From contig WVYQ01000009.1 in the NCBI GenBank assembly GCA_011772865.1, forward strand, positions 137,800 to 201,799: a DNA stretch of 64,000 nt, given 5' to 3'. The translations under genes and the position numbers were made by a program. Within the stretch, counting starts at the first letter, position 1; every line of letters starts with the position of its first letter. This DNA comes from Woeseiaceae bacterium. Lineage in GTDB: Bacteria > Pseudomonadota > Gammaproteobacteria > Steroidobacterales > Woeseiaceae. This document shows, piece after piece, positions 9,689 to 19,119 of this stretch. The notes under the pieces were generated by a model. That model saw only the letters and a program-made list of their open reading frames with translations. It did no database searches and was not told the DNA's origin.

Positions 9689-10813
9689 ATGAATCGTAAG
9701 CAAGGCCTGGTGGCAGTCATCGCGTCGATGGTTGTCGTTAACCTGGTCTACGGGCTGACTTTGCCGCTCTTGTCTTTGGTGCTCGACTCGCAGGGCATCA
9801 GCAAGACAATCATCGGCCTGAGTGTCGTTGCCCAGGCCAGCGCCGGTGTCCTGCTCGCACCGATCTTGCCGCGGCTAATATTGAGAACTGGCGCTGCGCG
9901 CGCGATGCGCCAGTCAACGTTACTCGCTGCGGGGACATTAGTTGCATTGGGCTTGTTTCAAGATGTCTACGCCTGGTTCCCGTTGCGTTTCCTGCTCGGT
10001 GCGGCAGCGGCCATGTTGTGGTCGGCGAGCGAGGCTATTATCAACGAACTCGCGGATGACGACTGGCGCGGCAGAATCATCGGCATCTACGGATCGGCGG
10101 GTGCGGCCGGGTTCGCCTTAGGTCCGCTGATATTGTTGATAACGGGAACAGAGGGGCTGCTGCCTTTTCTGATAACCGCCCTGATCGTCGTCGCGGCCAG
10201 CGTGCCGTTGTTTTTGCTCAGGAATGACACCCACGCCGATACTGACAAGGGGCAGGTGAGCTTGCGGCGGATATTCTGGGTCGTTCCACAGATAATGATC
10301 CTCAACCTGGTCTATGCGGCTGCGGTCGAGGCGTTCATTACCTTTTTCCCGCTATTCGGCATTCACATTGGTCTCGGAGAGGCACGTAGCCTGTCATTAT
10401 TGACAACGTTTGCTCTGGGCGGCGTGGTGCTGCAATTGCCACTGGGCTGGCTCGCAGATCATATGCACCGATACGGATTGCTCCTGATATGCCTTGTCAT
10501 GACAATCGTCGGTTTCATGTTTCTCCCGCAGGTCGTGTCGAGCAATATTGGGGGTCCTGTGTACGTGTTCGCGTTGGGCGGGGTGGAAGGAATGATCTAC
10601 GCGCTTGGCGTGATTTTGCTCGGGCAGACATTTCGCGGTGTCGAGCTGGCGGCTGCAAGTGTCTTGTTTACAGGAATGTGGGGTGCAGGAATGATGGTTG
10701 GCCCGGTGCTAATCGGGGCAGGGATGGACTATTTCGGCAACGATTCGCTGCCACAACTGCTCGCGGCGATTTACGCGATTTACCTTCCAGTGTTCTTTCT
10801 GGCCAGGCGATGA
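9689..10813 (+). CDS. MFS transporter
   Basis: 12-TM-like hydrophobic protein of 374 aa with duplicated halves and MFS-like loop sequences. Confidence 0.85.
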   Translation: MNRKQGLVAVIASMVVVNLVYGLTLPLLSLVLDSQGISKTIIGLSVVAQASAGVLLAPILPRLILRTGAARAMRQSTLLAAGTLVALGLFQDVYAWFPLRFLLGAAAAMLWSASEAIINELADDDWRGRIIGIYGSAGAAGFALGPLILLITGTEGLLPFLITALIVVAASVPLFLLRNDTHADTDKGQVSLRRIFWVVPQIMILNLVYAAAVEAFITFFPLFGIHIGLGEARSLSLLTTFALGGVVLQLPLGWLADHMHRYGLLLICLVMTIVGFMFLPQVVSSNIGGPVYVFALGGVEGMIYALGVILLGQTFRGVELAAASVLFTGMWGAGMMVGPVLIGAGMDYFGNDSLPQLLAAIYAIYLPVFFLARR

Positions 10814-10867
10814 AACGCGGCAAACTCACAGAAGGCGTGCTCCGGCAATTCATGTAGAATCCGCGCC

Positions 10868-12229
10868 ATGTTCGAAAATCTGACTGGCCGGCTGTCGGAA
10901 GCGGCGCGCGCACTGAGCGGCAAGGGGCGCCTCACCGAAAGCAACATCAAGGACACGCTGCGGCAGGTCCGCCTCGCCTTGCTCGAGGCAGACGTTGCGC
11001 TGCCCGTCGTCAAGACGTTTATCGAGCGCATCCGCGAAAAGGCTCTCGGCGAGGAAGTCAGCAAGAGCCTGACCCCGGGGCAGGAACTCGTAAAGATTAT
11101 TCATGCCGAGCTCGTGCACCTGCTCGGCGACGACTTCGCGCCGATCAACTTCCGGGCCCAGCCACCCGTTGTTGTGTTGCTGGCGGGTTTACAGGGTGCG
11201 GGCAAGACGACGACGGCGGCAAAGCTGGCCAAGCGGCTGATGGACAAGGACAAGAAGCGGGTCATGCTGGTTAGCGTCGACGTCTACCGTCCCGCGGCGA
11301 TTCTGCAGTTGCAAACGTTGGCCGATGAAATCGGGGCGCTGCATTGTCGATCGAGCGAAAACGAGAAGCCGACGGATATTGTCGACAAGGCGCTTGACGA
11401 GGCCCGCCGCTCTGCGGCCGACGTGCTGATCGTCGACACGGCGGGACGACTGCATATCGACGACGAGATGATGTCGGAGGTGGCCGAAGTCCATGCCGCG
11501 TCGGGAGCGATTGAGACCCTGTTCATTGTCGACAGCATGGCGGGCCAGGACGCAGTGAACGCTGCGACTGCATTCGATCAGGCCCTGCCGTTGACTGGCG
11601 TCGTGCTGACCAAGGCTGACGGTGACGCCAAGGGCGGTGTCGCCTTGTCCGTTCGCGAGGTCACGGGCAAGCCGATCCGCTTCATGGGTGTCGGCGAGAA
11701 GGTCGATGCACTCGAGGCATTTCATCCCGACCGCATGGCGTCAAGAATCCTCGGTATGGGCGATGTCCTGACGCTGGTCGAGGAGATCGAGGAGAAGGTC
11801 AGCAAGGAAAAAACCGAGAAGCTGGCCAGGAAGCTCAAGAAAGGGCGGGGATTCGACCTGTCGGATCTCAAGGACCAGCTCGAGCAGATGATGAACATGG
11901 GTGGCATGGCGGCCATGCTCGACAAGCTGCCCATGCCCGGAAACGTCAATCCGGCCGCTCTGCAGGACCAGGCGAACGAACAACAGATGCGGCGCCAGGT
12001 TGCGATCATCAACTCCATGACCCCCGGCGAGCGACAGTTTCCCAAGACGATCAACGGGTCACGGAAAAAGCGCATTGCCGCCGGGGCCGGATTGCAGATC
12101 CAGGACGTCAATCGGCTGCTCAAGCAGTTCACCCAGATGGAAAAAATGATGCGCAAAATGTCCCGCGGCGGCATGAAAAAGATGATGCGTGGCATGCCTC
12201 GTGGCGGTATGCCCCCGGGAGTGCGCTAA
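10868..12229 (+). CDS. ffh: signal recognition particle protein Ffh
   Basis: GLQGAGKTTTAAKLA, DVYRPAAILQL, DTAGRLHID, and a C-terminal Met-rich M domain. Confidence 0.97.
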   Translation: MFENLTGRLSEAARALSGKGRLTESNIKDTLRQVRLALLEADVALPVVKTFIERIREKALGEEVSKSLTPGQELVKIIHAELVHLLGDDFAPINFRAQPPVVVLLAGLQGAGKTTTAAKLAKRLMDKDKKRVMLVSVDVYRPAAILQLQTLADEIGALHCRSSENEKPTDIVDKALDEARRSAADVLIVDTAGRLHIDDEMMSEVAEVHAASGAIETLFIVDSMAGQDAVNAATAFDQALPLTGVVLTKADGDAKGGVALSVREVTGKPIRFMGVGEKVDALEAFHPDRMASRILGMGDVLTLVEEIEEKVSKEKTEKLARKLKKGRGFDLSDLKDQLEQMMNMGGMAAMLDKLPMPGNVNPAALQDQANEQQMRRQVAIINSMTPGERQFPKTINGSRKKRIAAGAGLQIQDVNRLLKQFTQMEKMMRKMSRGGMKKMMRGMPRGGMPPGVR

Positions 12230-12268
12230 ATCCCTGAAAATTAGGGGATTATTCGTGGCGAAAACGGC

Positions 12269-12296
12269 TTCACATTTGGCTTGAAACCGGTACAAT
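12269..12296 (+). promoter_or_regulatory. putative promoter for the rpsP-rimM-trmD-rplS operon (TTCACA-16-TACAAT)
   Basis: -35-like TTCACA at 12269-12274, 16-nt spacer, -10-like TACAAT at 12291-12296. Confidence 0.45.
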
Positions 12297-12310
12297 GCGC
12301 AACCTGTTCG

Positions 12311-12359
12311 GGCAGGGCCCCGAGGGGTTCGTATCCCCCGCGGCTTTTCTGCCTTTTTT
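12311..12359 (+). terminator. hairpin with U-tract in the rpsP leader (attenuator or ffh terminator)
   Basis: GGCAG (12311-12315) pairs with CTGCC (12349-12353) around a GC-rich inner stem, followed by TTTTTT at 12354-12359. Confidence 0.6.
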
Positions 12360-12393
12360 GCATTTTGAATTTTGCATTTTTGTTGGAAAAACA

Positions 12394-12651
12394 ATGGTTA
12401 GCATTCGTCTTTCGCGCGCTGGCGCGAAGAAACGCCCCTTTTATCACGTGGTGGTCACCGACAGCCGCAATCGTCGGGACGGCCGGTACCTGGAGCGGAT
12501 TGGATTTTTTAATCCGGTCGGCAAGTCGCATGAAGAGAATCTGCGCATCGATCTGGACCGCATCGACTACTGGATCGGCCAGGGCGCGCAGCCGTCCGAT
12601 CGCGTTGCCTCGCTGTTGAAAAAGCACCGCAAGGCGCAGGCCGCCAACTGA
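12394..12651 (+). CDS. rpsP: 30S ribosomal protein S16
   Basis: [41 protein letters not shown]. Confidence 0.97.
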   Translation: MVSIRLSRAGAKKRPFYHVVVTDSRNRRDGRYLERIGFFNPVGKSHEENLRIDLDRIDYWIGQGAQPSDRVASLLKKHRKAQAAN

Positions 12652-13157
12652 ATGCGGAACTGCAACAGCCCGTCATACTGGGCCGGATATCGGGCCTCTA
12701 TGGGGTAAAGGGCTGGGTCAAGGTTTTCTCGTACACCCAGCCGCGCGAAGCGATCCTTGATTACGATCGCTGGTATTTGAACAAGAAAGGAGATTGGCAA
12801 GCCACAGCTGTCAGCGAGGGCAAGCGCCACGGCAAAGCCGTCATCGCCCATATCGAGGGCGTCGATGATCGGGACGAGGCCGCGCAGCTTGTCGATTGCG
12901 AGATCGCTGTTGCCAGAGAGGCGATGCCCGCTGCCGGGGACGGCAGTTATTACTGGGCGGACCTCGAGGGCTTGCGGGTCGTTCATCGCGACGGAACCGA
13001 ACTCGGACACGTCGCGTACCTGATGGAAACCGGCGCCAATGATGTGCTGGTGATACAGGGTGAAAAGGAGCGCTTGATTCCGTTCATCCTCGACAAGGTG
13101 GTTCTCGGCGTTGATCTTGACGAAGGTGTCATCAATGTCGACTGGGAGTGGGACTGA
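12648..13157 (+). CDS. rimM: ribosome maturation factor RimM (non-canonical start inferred)
   Basis: Reading upstream of the supplied ORF gives ...[44 protein letters not shown], a RimM N-terminus; best start is CTG overlapping the rpsP stop. Confidence 0.85.
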   Translation: MNAELQQPVILGRISGLYGVKGWVKVFSYTQPREAILDYDRWYLNKKGDWQATAVSEGKRHGKAVIAHIEGVDDRDEAAQLVDCEIAVAREAMPAAGDGSYYWADLEGLRVVHRDGTELGHVAYLMETGANDVLVIQGEKERLIPFILDKVVLGVDLDEGVINVDWEWD

Positions 13158-13161
13158 CGTC

Positions 13162-13905
13162 ATGCAGATTGCCGTTGTCAGCCTTTTCCCGGAATTGGTC
13201 GGCCAGGTCGTTGAATATGGCGTCGTGGGTCGCGCGGTCGAGCGAAAACTGTTGTCGCTCGATTGCGAGAACCCCCGGGATTTTGCCGAGGACGTGCATC
13301 GCACGGTCGACGACCGGCCCTACGGCGGTGGTCCGGGCATGGTTCTGAAGTACGAGCCGACGGCCACGGCCATACGGGAGGCAAAACAGGGTATGCCCGA
13401 TGGCTGCCCGGTAATTTGCCTGTCGCCGGCGGGCAAGGTGTTCGACCAGCACGAGGCACAACGCCTCGCCAGCCTGCAGGGTTTTGTCCTGCTGGCGGGC
13501 CGCTACGAAGGAATCGACGAGCGGTTGATCGAGAACGAGGTGGATGAGGAGTTGTCGCTGGGCGACTTCGTCTTGTCCGGCGGCGAGATTGCGGCTATGG
13601 CCGTTATCGACGCCGTGACGCGGTTGTTGCCGGGCGTGCTCGGCGACGAGGAATCGGCGGTCCAGGATTCGTTTATGAACGGGCTGCTGGATTACCCGCA
13701 CTACACGCGGCCGGAAATTATTGATGGCCAGCGTGTGCCGGCGGTGCTGTTGTCGGGCGACCACGCCCGCATCGCGCGCTGGCGTTACAAGCAGGCCCTC
13801 GGCCGGAGCTATATGCGGCGGCCGGACCTGCTGAAGAGGCTGAATTTGGACAAGGAGCAACAGCAGTTGCTCGACGAGTTTTTGAAAGAACAGGGGCCGA
13901 ACTGA
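13162..13905 (+). CDS. trmD: tRNA (guanine-N1)-methyltransferase TrmD
   Basis: [45 protein letters not shown]. Confidence 0.97.
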   Translation: MQIAVVSLFPELVGQVVEYGVVGRAVERKLLSLDCENPRDFAEDVHRTVDDRPYGGGPGMVLKYEPTATAIREAKQGMPDGCPVICLSPAGKVFDQHEAQRLASLQGFVLLAGRYEGIDERLIENEVDEELSLGDFVLSGGEIAAMAVIDAVTRLLPGVLGDEESAVQDSFMNGLLDYPHYTRPEIIDGQRVPAVLLSGDHARIARWRYKQALGRSYMRRPDLLKRLNLDKEQQQLLDEFLKEQGPN

Positions 13906-13926
13906 CGGGCGCCCGGGAATAGAGAC

Positions 13927-14271
13927 ATGAGCAAGATTATCGACGCTATCGAACAGGAACAGATGAGCAAGGAGATCCCCGAGTTTTCGCCGGGAGATTC
14001 GGTCATCGTCCAGGTCAAGGTAAAGGAAGGCAGTCGTGAACGCCTGCAGGCATTCGAAGGCGTGGTGATTGCGAAGCGGAACCGCGGTCTCAATTCTTCA
14101 TTCACGGTCCGCAAGATCTCGCACGGCGAGGGCGTGGAGCGTGTGTTCCAGACCTACAGCCCGATTGTCGATTCGATCAAGGTCAAGCGTCGCGGCGACG
14201 TGCGCCGGGCCAAGCTGTACTACCTGCGCGGTCGCACCGGCAAAGCTGCCCGCATCAAGGAAAAGATCTAG
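13927..14271 (+). CDS. rplS: 50S ribosomal protein L19
   Basis: [29 protein letters not shown]...[48 protein letters not shown]. Confidence 0.97.
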   Translation: MSKIIDAIEQEQMSKEIPEFSPGDSVIVQVKVKEGSRERLQAFEGVVIAKRNRGLNSSFTVRKISHGEGVERVFQTYSPIVDSIKVKRRGDVRRAKLYYLRGRTGKAARIKEKI

Positions 14272-14346
14272 CGCGTCACAGGTCGCGGGCCTCGAGTATG
14301 GGATACTTGGCCTGAACTATCGCTTCGGGGGCAGGTCTTTCGTGGC

Positions 14347-15219
14347 ATGAGGCCTAATCTGCGCAGACCACAGGTTTTGACTCTTCTGGTCCTTTTGACG
14401 GGACTGGCGACGGGCGGTTGCGCGTCTCTCATGTCAAATGCCGCGAGCGGTCTCGCCGACAGCTTGTCCAGCGGCATTTTGAACAATGACGACCCGGAAA
14501 CGGTTCGGGCCGGCATGCCGTCCTACATGATCATGATGGACGGATTCGTACACGATAATCCCGGAGATCCCGCCATGCTCGGGGCTGCGGCGAATCTTTA
14601 CGCCTCGTTCGGAGCGGTTTTTGTCGATGACCCGGCCAGGGCGTCGAGAATCACGGCCCGGGGCCGGGACTACGCGTTGCGCGGAATCTGTATCAGCTAT
14701 GTTGCTGCCTGTGATTGGCGCAAGCTGACTTACGACGAGTTCGTGGCGACGCTGGATGGCCTCGATGCCCGGCACGCAGATGCGGCGTACCTGTATGGAT
14801 TTGCCACCCTTGCTTTTTTGCGGGCACACAGCTCGGACTGGAATTCGCTCGCTGAACTGCCGCAAGCCGAAGCCCTGGTCAAGCGTTACCTGGACATCAC
14901 AGGCGAAGCGGCGAAAAGCTCGGCGCATATGTATCTGGGCATCCTGTTGACGCTCAGGCCGCCCGCACTCGGTGGCAAGCCGGAAGAGGCCAGGGTGCAT
15001 TTCGAAAAGGCCATCGCGTTGTCCGGCGGCAGGGACCTCAGCGCCAAGGTCGAGTTTGCGAAAGGTTACGCAAAGCTGTTGTATGACCGGGAGTTGCACG
15101 ACCGTCTGGTCGGCGAAGTGCTAGAGTCGGACCCCTACGCCGACGGCTTGACGCTGACCAACGTCCTGGCTCAGCAAGAAGCCTTGCGGCTGCAGGCCGA
15201 AGCGGATGATTACTTCTGA
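14347..15219 (+). CDS. TRAP transporter TatT-component-like lipoprotein
   Basis: lipobox LATGGC, helical repeat body, and location directly upstream of dctP/Q/M-type genes. Confidence 0.8.
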   Translation: MRPNLRRPQVLTLLVLLTGLATGGCASLMSNAASGLADSLSSGILNNDDPETVRAGMPSYMIMMDGFVHDNPGDPAMLGAAANLYASFGAVFVDDPARASRITARGRDYALRGICISYVAACDWRKLTYDEFVATLDGLDARHADAAYLYGFATLAFLRAHSSDWNSLAELPQAEALVKRYLDITGEAAKSSAHMYLGILLTLRPPALGGKPEEARVHFEKAIALSGGRDLSAKVEFAKGYAKLLYDRELHDRLVGEVLESDPYADGLTLTNVLAQQEALRLQAEADDYF

Positions 15220-15229
15220 TCACAAGGGT

Positions 15230-16243
15230 ATGTCGATGAGAAAACTGATTCTTCTTACACTGACATTGTTCGCCTGCAGCGCGGGCAACGCGGCCGTACT
15301 CAAGATCGCGACAGTTGCTCCCGAGGGCTCGGCATGGATGGAAGCGATGCGGGCCGGCGCGAAGGAGATCCAGGAGCGCACGGCCGGCAGAGTACAGATC
15401 AAGTACTACGGCGGCGGCGTCATGGGGAACGACAGCAAGGTGCTGGGCAAGATTCGCATCGGCAACCTGCACGGCGGCGCGTTTACGCCGTCGGCGTTGC
15501 AGAGCATCTATCCCGAAATCAGCCTGTATGGCCTGCCCCTTGTTTTCGACTCGGAAGAAGAAGCGGCCTACGTGCGCGAGCGGCTTGACCAGACGCTGCA
15601 GGTGGGCCTCGCCGAAAAAGGTTTCGTGAGCTTCGGATTTGCGGCGACCGGGTTTGCCGTGCTGATGTCGAATGAGCCGGTCGAGGGTCTGGCCGATCTC
15701 AAGGGAAAGCGTGTCTGGGTGCCGGAGGGTGACCCGATCAGTTACGCCACGATGGAAGCCCTGTCGGTGTCCCCGGTGACACTGCCGATGACCGACGTAC
15801 TCACTGGACTGCAAACGGGCCTGCTCGACATGGTTACGATGTCGCCGATCGGAGCGCTGGTGCTGCAATGGCACACCAAGGTCAGCTACGTCACCGACTT
15901 GCCACTGGTTTACACGATGGGCTTTATGGCAATCAGCAAAAAGGCATTCGACAAGATTTCTGCTGACGACCAACAAGTAGTTCGCGAGGTGATGAGCGAT
16001 ATTTACGCCAGGTTCAACGAAAAGAACCTCGTCGACAACAAGGACGCGCTGCAGGCGCTGTTGAATTCAGGTATCGAACTCGTGCCAGCGGCCGATGGAG
16101 AGAAGGCGCGAATCAGGGATGTCCTGGCGGAATCCAATCGCGGCATGGCGCAGCAGGGTGACTTCTCACTCGATATGTACAACCTGATGATGCAATACGT
16201 CGAGGAGTATCGCACCGGTACGGAAACGGTCGCCGGCGACTGA
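15230..16243 (+). CDS. TRAP transporter substrate-binding protein (DctP family)
   Basis: signal peptide; LKIATVAPEGSAWMEAMRAGAKEIQERTAGRVQIKYYGGGVMGNDSKVLGKIRIGNLHGG. Confidence 0.92.
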   Translation: MSMRKLILLTLTLFACSAGNAAVLKIATVAPEGSAWMEAMRAGAKEIQERTAGRVQIKYYGGGVMGNDSKVLGKIRIGNLHGGAFTPSALQSIYPEISLYGLPLVFDSEEEAAYVRERLDQTLQVGLAEKGFVSFGFAATGFAVLMSNEPVEGLADLKGKRVWVPEGDPISYATMEALSVSPVTLPMTDVLTGLQTGLLDMVTMSPIGALVLQWHTKVSYVTDLPLVYTMGFMAISKKAFDKISADDQQVVREVMSDIYARFNEKNLVDNKDALQALLNSGIELVPAADGEKARIRDVLAESNRGMAQQGDFSLDMYNLMMQYVEEYRTGTETVAGD

Positions 16244-16245
16244 CC

Positions 16246-16749
16246 GTGCGTTCCGGTCTCAGCGCGCTACTTTCCCGCCTCGATCGACTGGGGCAACTGC
16301 TCGAGAACATCGCGCTTGTCGTAATGCTCGGCGGGATGATCGTCCTGGCCTTCGGGCAGATTGTGTTGCGCGAGTTGTTCGAAACCGGCTTCGTCTGGGC
16401 GGATGAACTGCTCAAGCTCATGGTTCTATGGCTGGCTATGATCGGGTCGGTCGCGGCGAGTCGCGACGATCGTCATATCCGCATTGATGTCCTTTCCCAC
16501 CTGCTGCCTGAGGGTTTTATAAAAGCAACGCGAGTGCTGGTCGATACCTTTGCGGCTGGTGTCTGCGCGGTCATCGCCTGGCAGGCCTGGCGCTACCTGC
16601 AGCTCGAAATCGAATTTGAAGACCAGGTGCTGATCGACACGCCTGCCTGGATCGTGCACGTGATCGTGCCCCTCGCGTTTGCGCTCATCAGTTATCGCTT
16701 CATCTGCCTCGCGGCTGGCAGGCTCATCGCCAGGCAGGGTTCGGCATGA
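16246..16749 (+). CDS. TRAP transporter small permease (DctQ family)
   Basis: 4-TM protein with FVWADELLKLMVLWLAMIGSVAASRDDRHIRIDVL; GTG start. Confidence 0.9.
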   Translation: MRSGLSALLSRLDRLGQLLENIALVVMLGGMIVLAFGQIVLRELFETGFVWADELLKLMVLWLAMIGSVAASRDDRHIRIDVLSHLLPEGFIKATRVLVDTFAAGVCAVIAWQAWRYLQLEIEFEDQVLIDTPAWIVHVIVPLAFALISYRFICLAAGRLIARQGSA

Positions 16750-18008
16750 TCCTGATCAGCATTGTCCTGTTGCTGCTAACCCTGCTGGGCGCGCCGCTGT
16801 TCTCGATTATCGCGACCAGCGCCATGGTTGGCTTTCATCGCGATGACACCGATCTGATGAACATGGCGCTCGAGATCCAGAGCATTGCGGATCTGCCGTT
16901 TCTCGCGGCCATTCCGCTGTTCACGTTTGCCGGCTACGTCCTGAGCGAGAGTGATGCGCCGAAGCGACTCGTACGCCTTACCAGCGCAATGATCGGGTGG
17001 TTACCGGGCGGACTTGCCCTGGTCGCGCTGGCCGCATGTGCGTTCTTCACGGCTTTCACGGGCGCATCCGGCGTTACGATCATCGCACTGGGCGCCATAC
17101 TGTACCCGGCGCTCAAGCACGACGGCTACGCCGACAAGTTCAACCTCGGTCTCGTGACATCGTCAGGTAGCCTCGGTTTGCTGTTCGCGCCGTCACTGCC
17201 GTTAATTCTTTACGGTGTCATCGCCGAGGTTTCGATCGATGATCTGTTCCTGGCCGGCATCATGCCGGGCATGGTCATGCTCGCGATGCTGTCGGCGTGG
17301 AGCTTGTGGGTCAATCGACACAACCGCCGGTCGCTGGCGAGTTTTTCGTGGGCCGAGGCGCGCGCGGCGCTCCGGGAATCGATGTGGGAGATTCCATTGC
17401 CATTCGTCGTGCTCGGAGGGATCTATTCCGGCTACCTTGCGGTTTCGGAAGCAGCTGCCGTTACGGCTCTCTACGTGCTGATCGTCGAAGTGCTTATCCA
17501 CCGGGAAATACCGATCCGGGAGATGCCGCGGATCATTCGGTCGTCGATGGTACTGGTCGGCGGAATCCTGATCATTCTCGGTGTTTCGCTGGCGTCGACC
17601 AACTACATGATCAGCGCCGGCATTCCCCAGATGCTGCTGGAGTATGTTGCCAGCCTCGTCTCGAGCCCCGTTAACTTTCTGATTTTATTGCTTATTTTCC
17701 TGCTGATACTCGGGGCGATTCTCGATATTTTCTCCGCGATCGTGCTGGTTGTACCGCTGATCCTGCCAATTGCGGCACAATATGGAGTGCACGAAGTACA
17801 TCTCGGTATCGTATTCCTGGCTGCGATGCAGCTAGGGTATATGACGCCGCCCGTGGGACTGAATCTTTTTATTGCGAGTTACCGCTTCGAGAAACCGATC
17901 ATGCATGTTTACTCGGCGACGTTCCCATTCCTGATCATCCTGATGTTGTCGGTCATCCTGATTGCGTTTTGGCCCGCCTTGTCACTTTGGCTCGTACCGG
18001 GGTCGTAG
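16746..18008 (+). CDS. TRAP transporter large permease (DctM family)
   Basis: PFLAAIPLFTFAGYVLSES, FTGASGVTIIALGAILYPAL, LGYMTPPVGLNLFIAS. Confidence 0.95.
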   Translation: MILISIVLLLLTLLGAPLFSIIATSAMVGFHRDDTDLMNMALEIQSIADLPFLAAIPLFTFAGYVLSESDAPKRLVRLTSAMIGWLPGGLALVALAACAFFTAFTGASGVTIIALGAILYPALKHDGYADKFNLGLVTSSGSLGLLFAPSLPLILYGVIAEVSIDDLFLAGIMPGMVMLAMLSAWSLWVNRHNRRSLASFSWAEARAALRESMWEIPLPFVVLGGIYSGYLAVSEAAAVTALYVLIVEVLIHREIPIREMPRIIRSSMVLVGGILIILGVSLASTNYMISAGIPQMLLEYVASLVSSPVNFLILLLIFLLILGAILDIFSAIVLVVPLILPIAAQYGVHEVHLGIVFLAAMQLGYMTPPVGLNLFIASYRFEKPIMHVYSATFPFLIILMLSVILIAFWPALSLWLVPGS

Positions 18009-18024
18009 AGCCGGGAGGTAAGTC

Positions 18025-19116
18025 TTGAAATCCGTCGGTCGCACTCTTTTATTCCTTGCGTTCCTTTCGGTACAGGGCAGCATCGGGGCCGAGCTCGACA
18101 TCGATGACATCAAGTTGCCGCGAGGATTCGAGATCGAGGTCTATGCCAACGTGCCCAATGCGCGTTCATTGACGCTCGGCTACAACAATGTTGTCTTTGT
18201 CTCGAATCGTCAGCAACAGTCGGTGTATGCCGTTGTTCCGAGCGGCGGCGCCAACCCGCGGGTCGTCGAAGTTGCGCAGGGCCTGACGGTGCCCAACGGC
18301 ATCGCATTTCATAACGGTGACCTGTATGTCGCCGAGATCAGTCGCGTCCTCGTCTTTCGCAACATCATGGCGACGATGACCGAATCCCCCAGACCCGACG
18401 TCCTGGATATCGAGCTGCCTCGGGAGGGCCACCATGGCTGGCGTTATATCGCCTTCGGGCCGGATGGCAAGCTCTATATTGGTATTGGTGCGCCCTGTAA
18501 TATCTGTGACCGCGATGACGAGGGCTTCGCCCAGATATGGCGGATGAATCCTGACGGCAGCGGTAAGGAGATATTCGCCCGCGGCGTTCGCAACACGGTC
18601 GGGTTTACCTGGCATCCAGATACCGGAGAGATGTGGTTTACGGACAACGGCCGCGACATGCTGGGTGACGATCTGCCGCCCGACGAACTCAATCGCGCGG
18701 GCCGGCCAGGACTGCATTTCGGCTACCCGTATTGCCATGGTGGCGATTTGCCGGATCCTGAGTTCGGTCGCGACTGCGGGAGTTACATGCCGCCCGAGTT
18801 GAAGCTCGGGCCCCACGTGGCTGCCCTGGGTCTACAGTTTTACACGGGGGATATGTTCCCCGCCGAGTACCGGGGCCAGCTCTTTATTGCGGAACACGGC
18901 TCGTGGAATCGGTCAAAGAAAATAGGCTACCGCGTCATGCTCGTCGAACTGGAAGATGGTTTACCGGTTTCTTACGAGCCTTTTGCCGAGGGCTGGCTGC
19001 GACGTGGCGAGGTCTCCGGTCGACCAGTGGACCTGGTCGAGTTGAGTGACGGGTCGTTGCTCGTCAGCGACGATCACGGCGGCCGCGTATTCCGCATCTA
19101 TTACGAGGACGACTAG
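18025..19116 (+). CDS. PQQ-dependent sugar dehydrogenase-like (sorbosone dehydrogenase family) protein
   Basis: FNPDGKLYIGIGAPCNIC-type and WFTDNGRDMLGDDLPPDELN, FIAEHGSWNRSKKIGYRV motifs; TTG start after GGGAGGT. Confidence 0.9.
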   Translation: MKSVGRTLLFLAFLSVQGSIGAELDIDDIKLPRGFEIEVYANVPNARSLTLGYNNVVFVSNRQQQSVYAVVPSGGANPRVVEVAQGLTVPNGIAFHNGDLYVAEISRVLVFRNIMATMTESPRPDVLDIELPREGHHGWRYIAFGPDGKLYIGIGAPCNICDRDDEGFAQIWRMNPDGSGKEIFARGVRNTVGFTWHPDTGEMWFTDNGRDMLGDDLPPDELNRAGRPGLHFGYPYCHGGDLPDPEFGRDCGSYMPPELKLGPHVAALGLQFYTGDMFPAEYRGQLFIAEHGSWNRSKKIGYRVMLVELEDGLPVSYEPFAEGWLRRGEVSGRPVDLVELSDGSLLVSDDHGGRVFRIYYEDD

Positions 19117-19119
19117 TTC

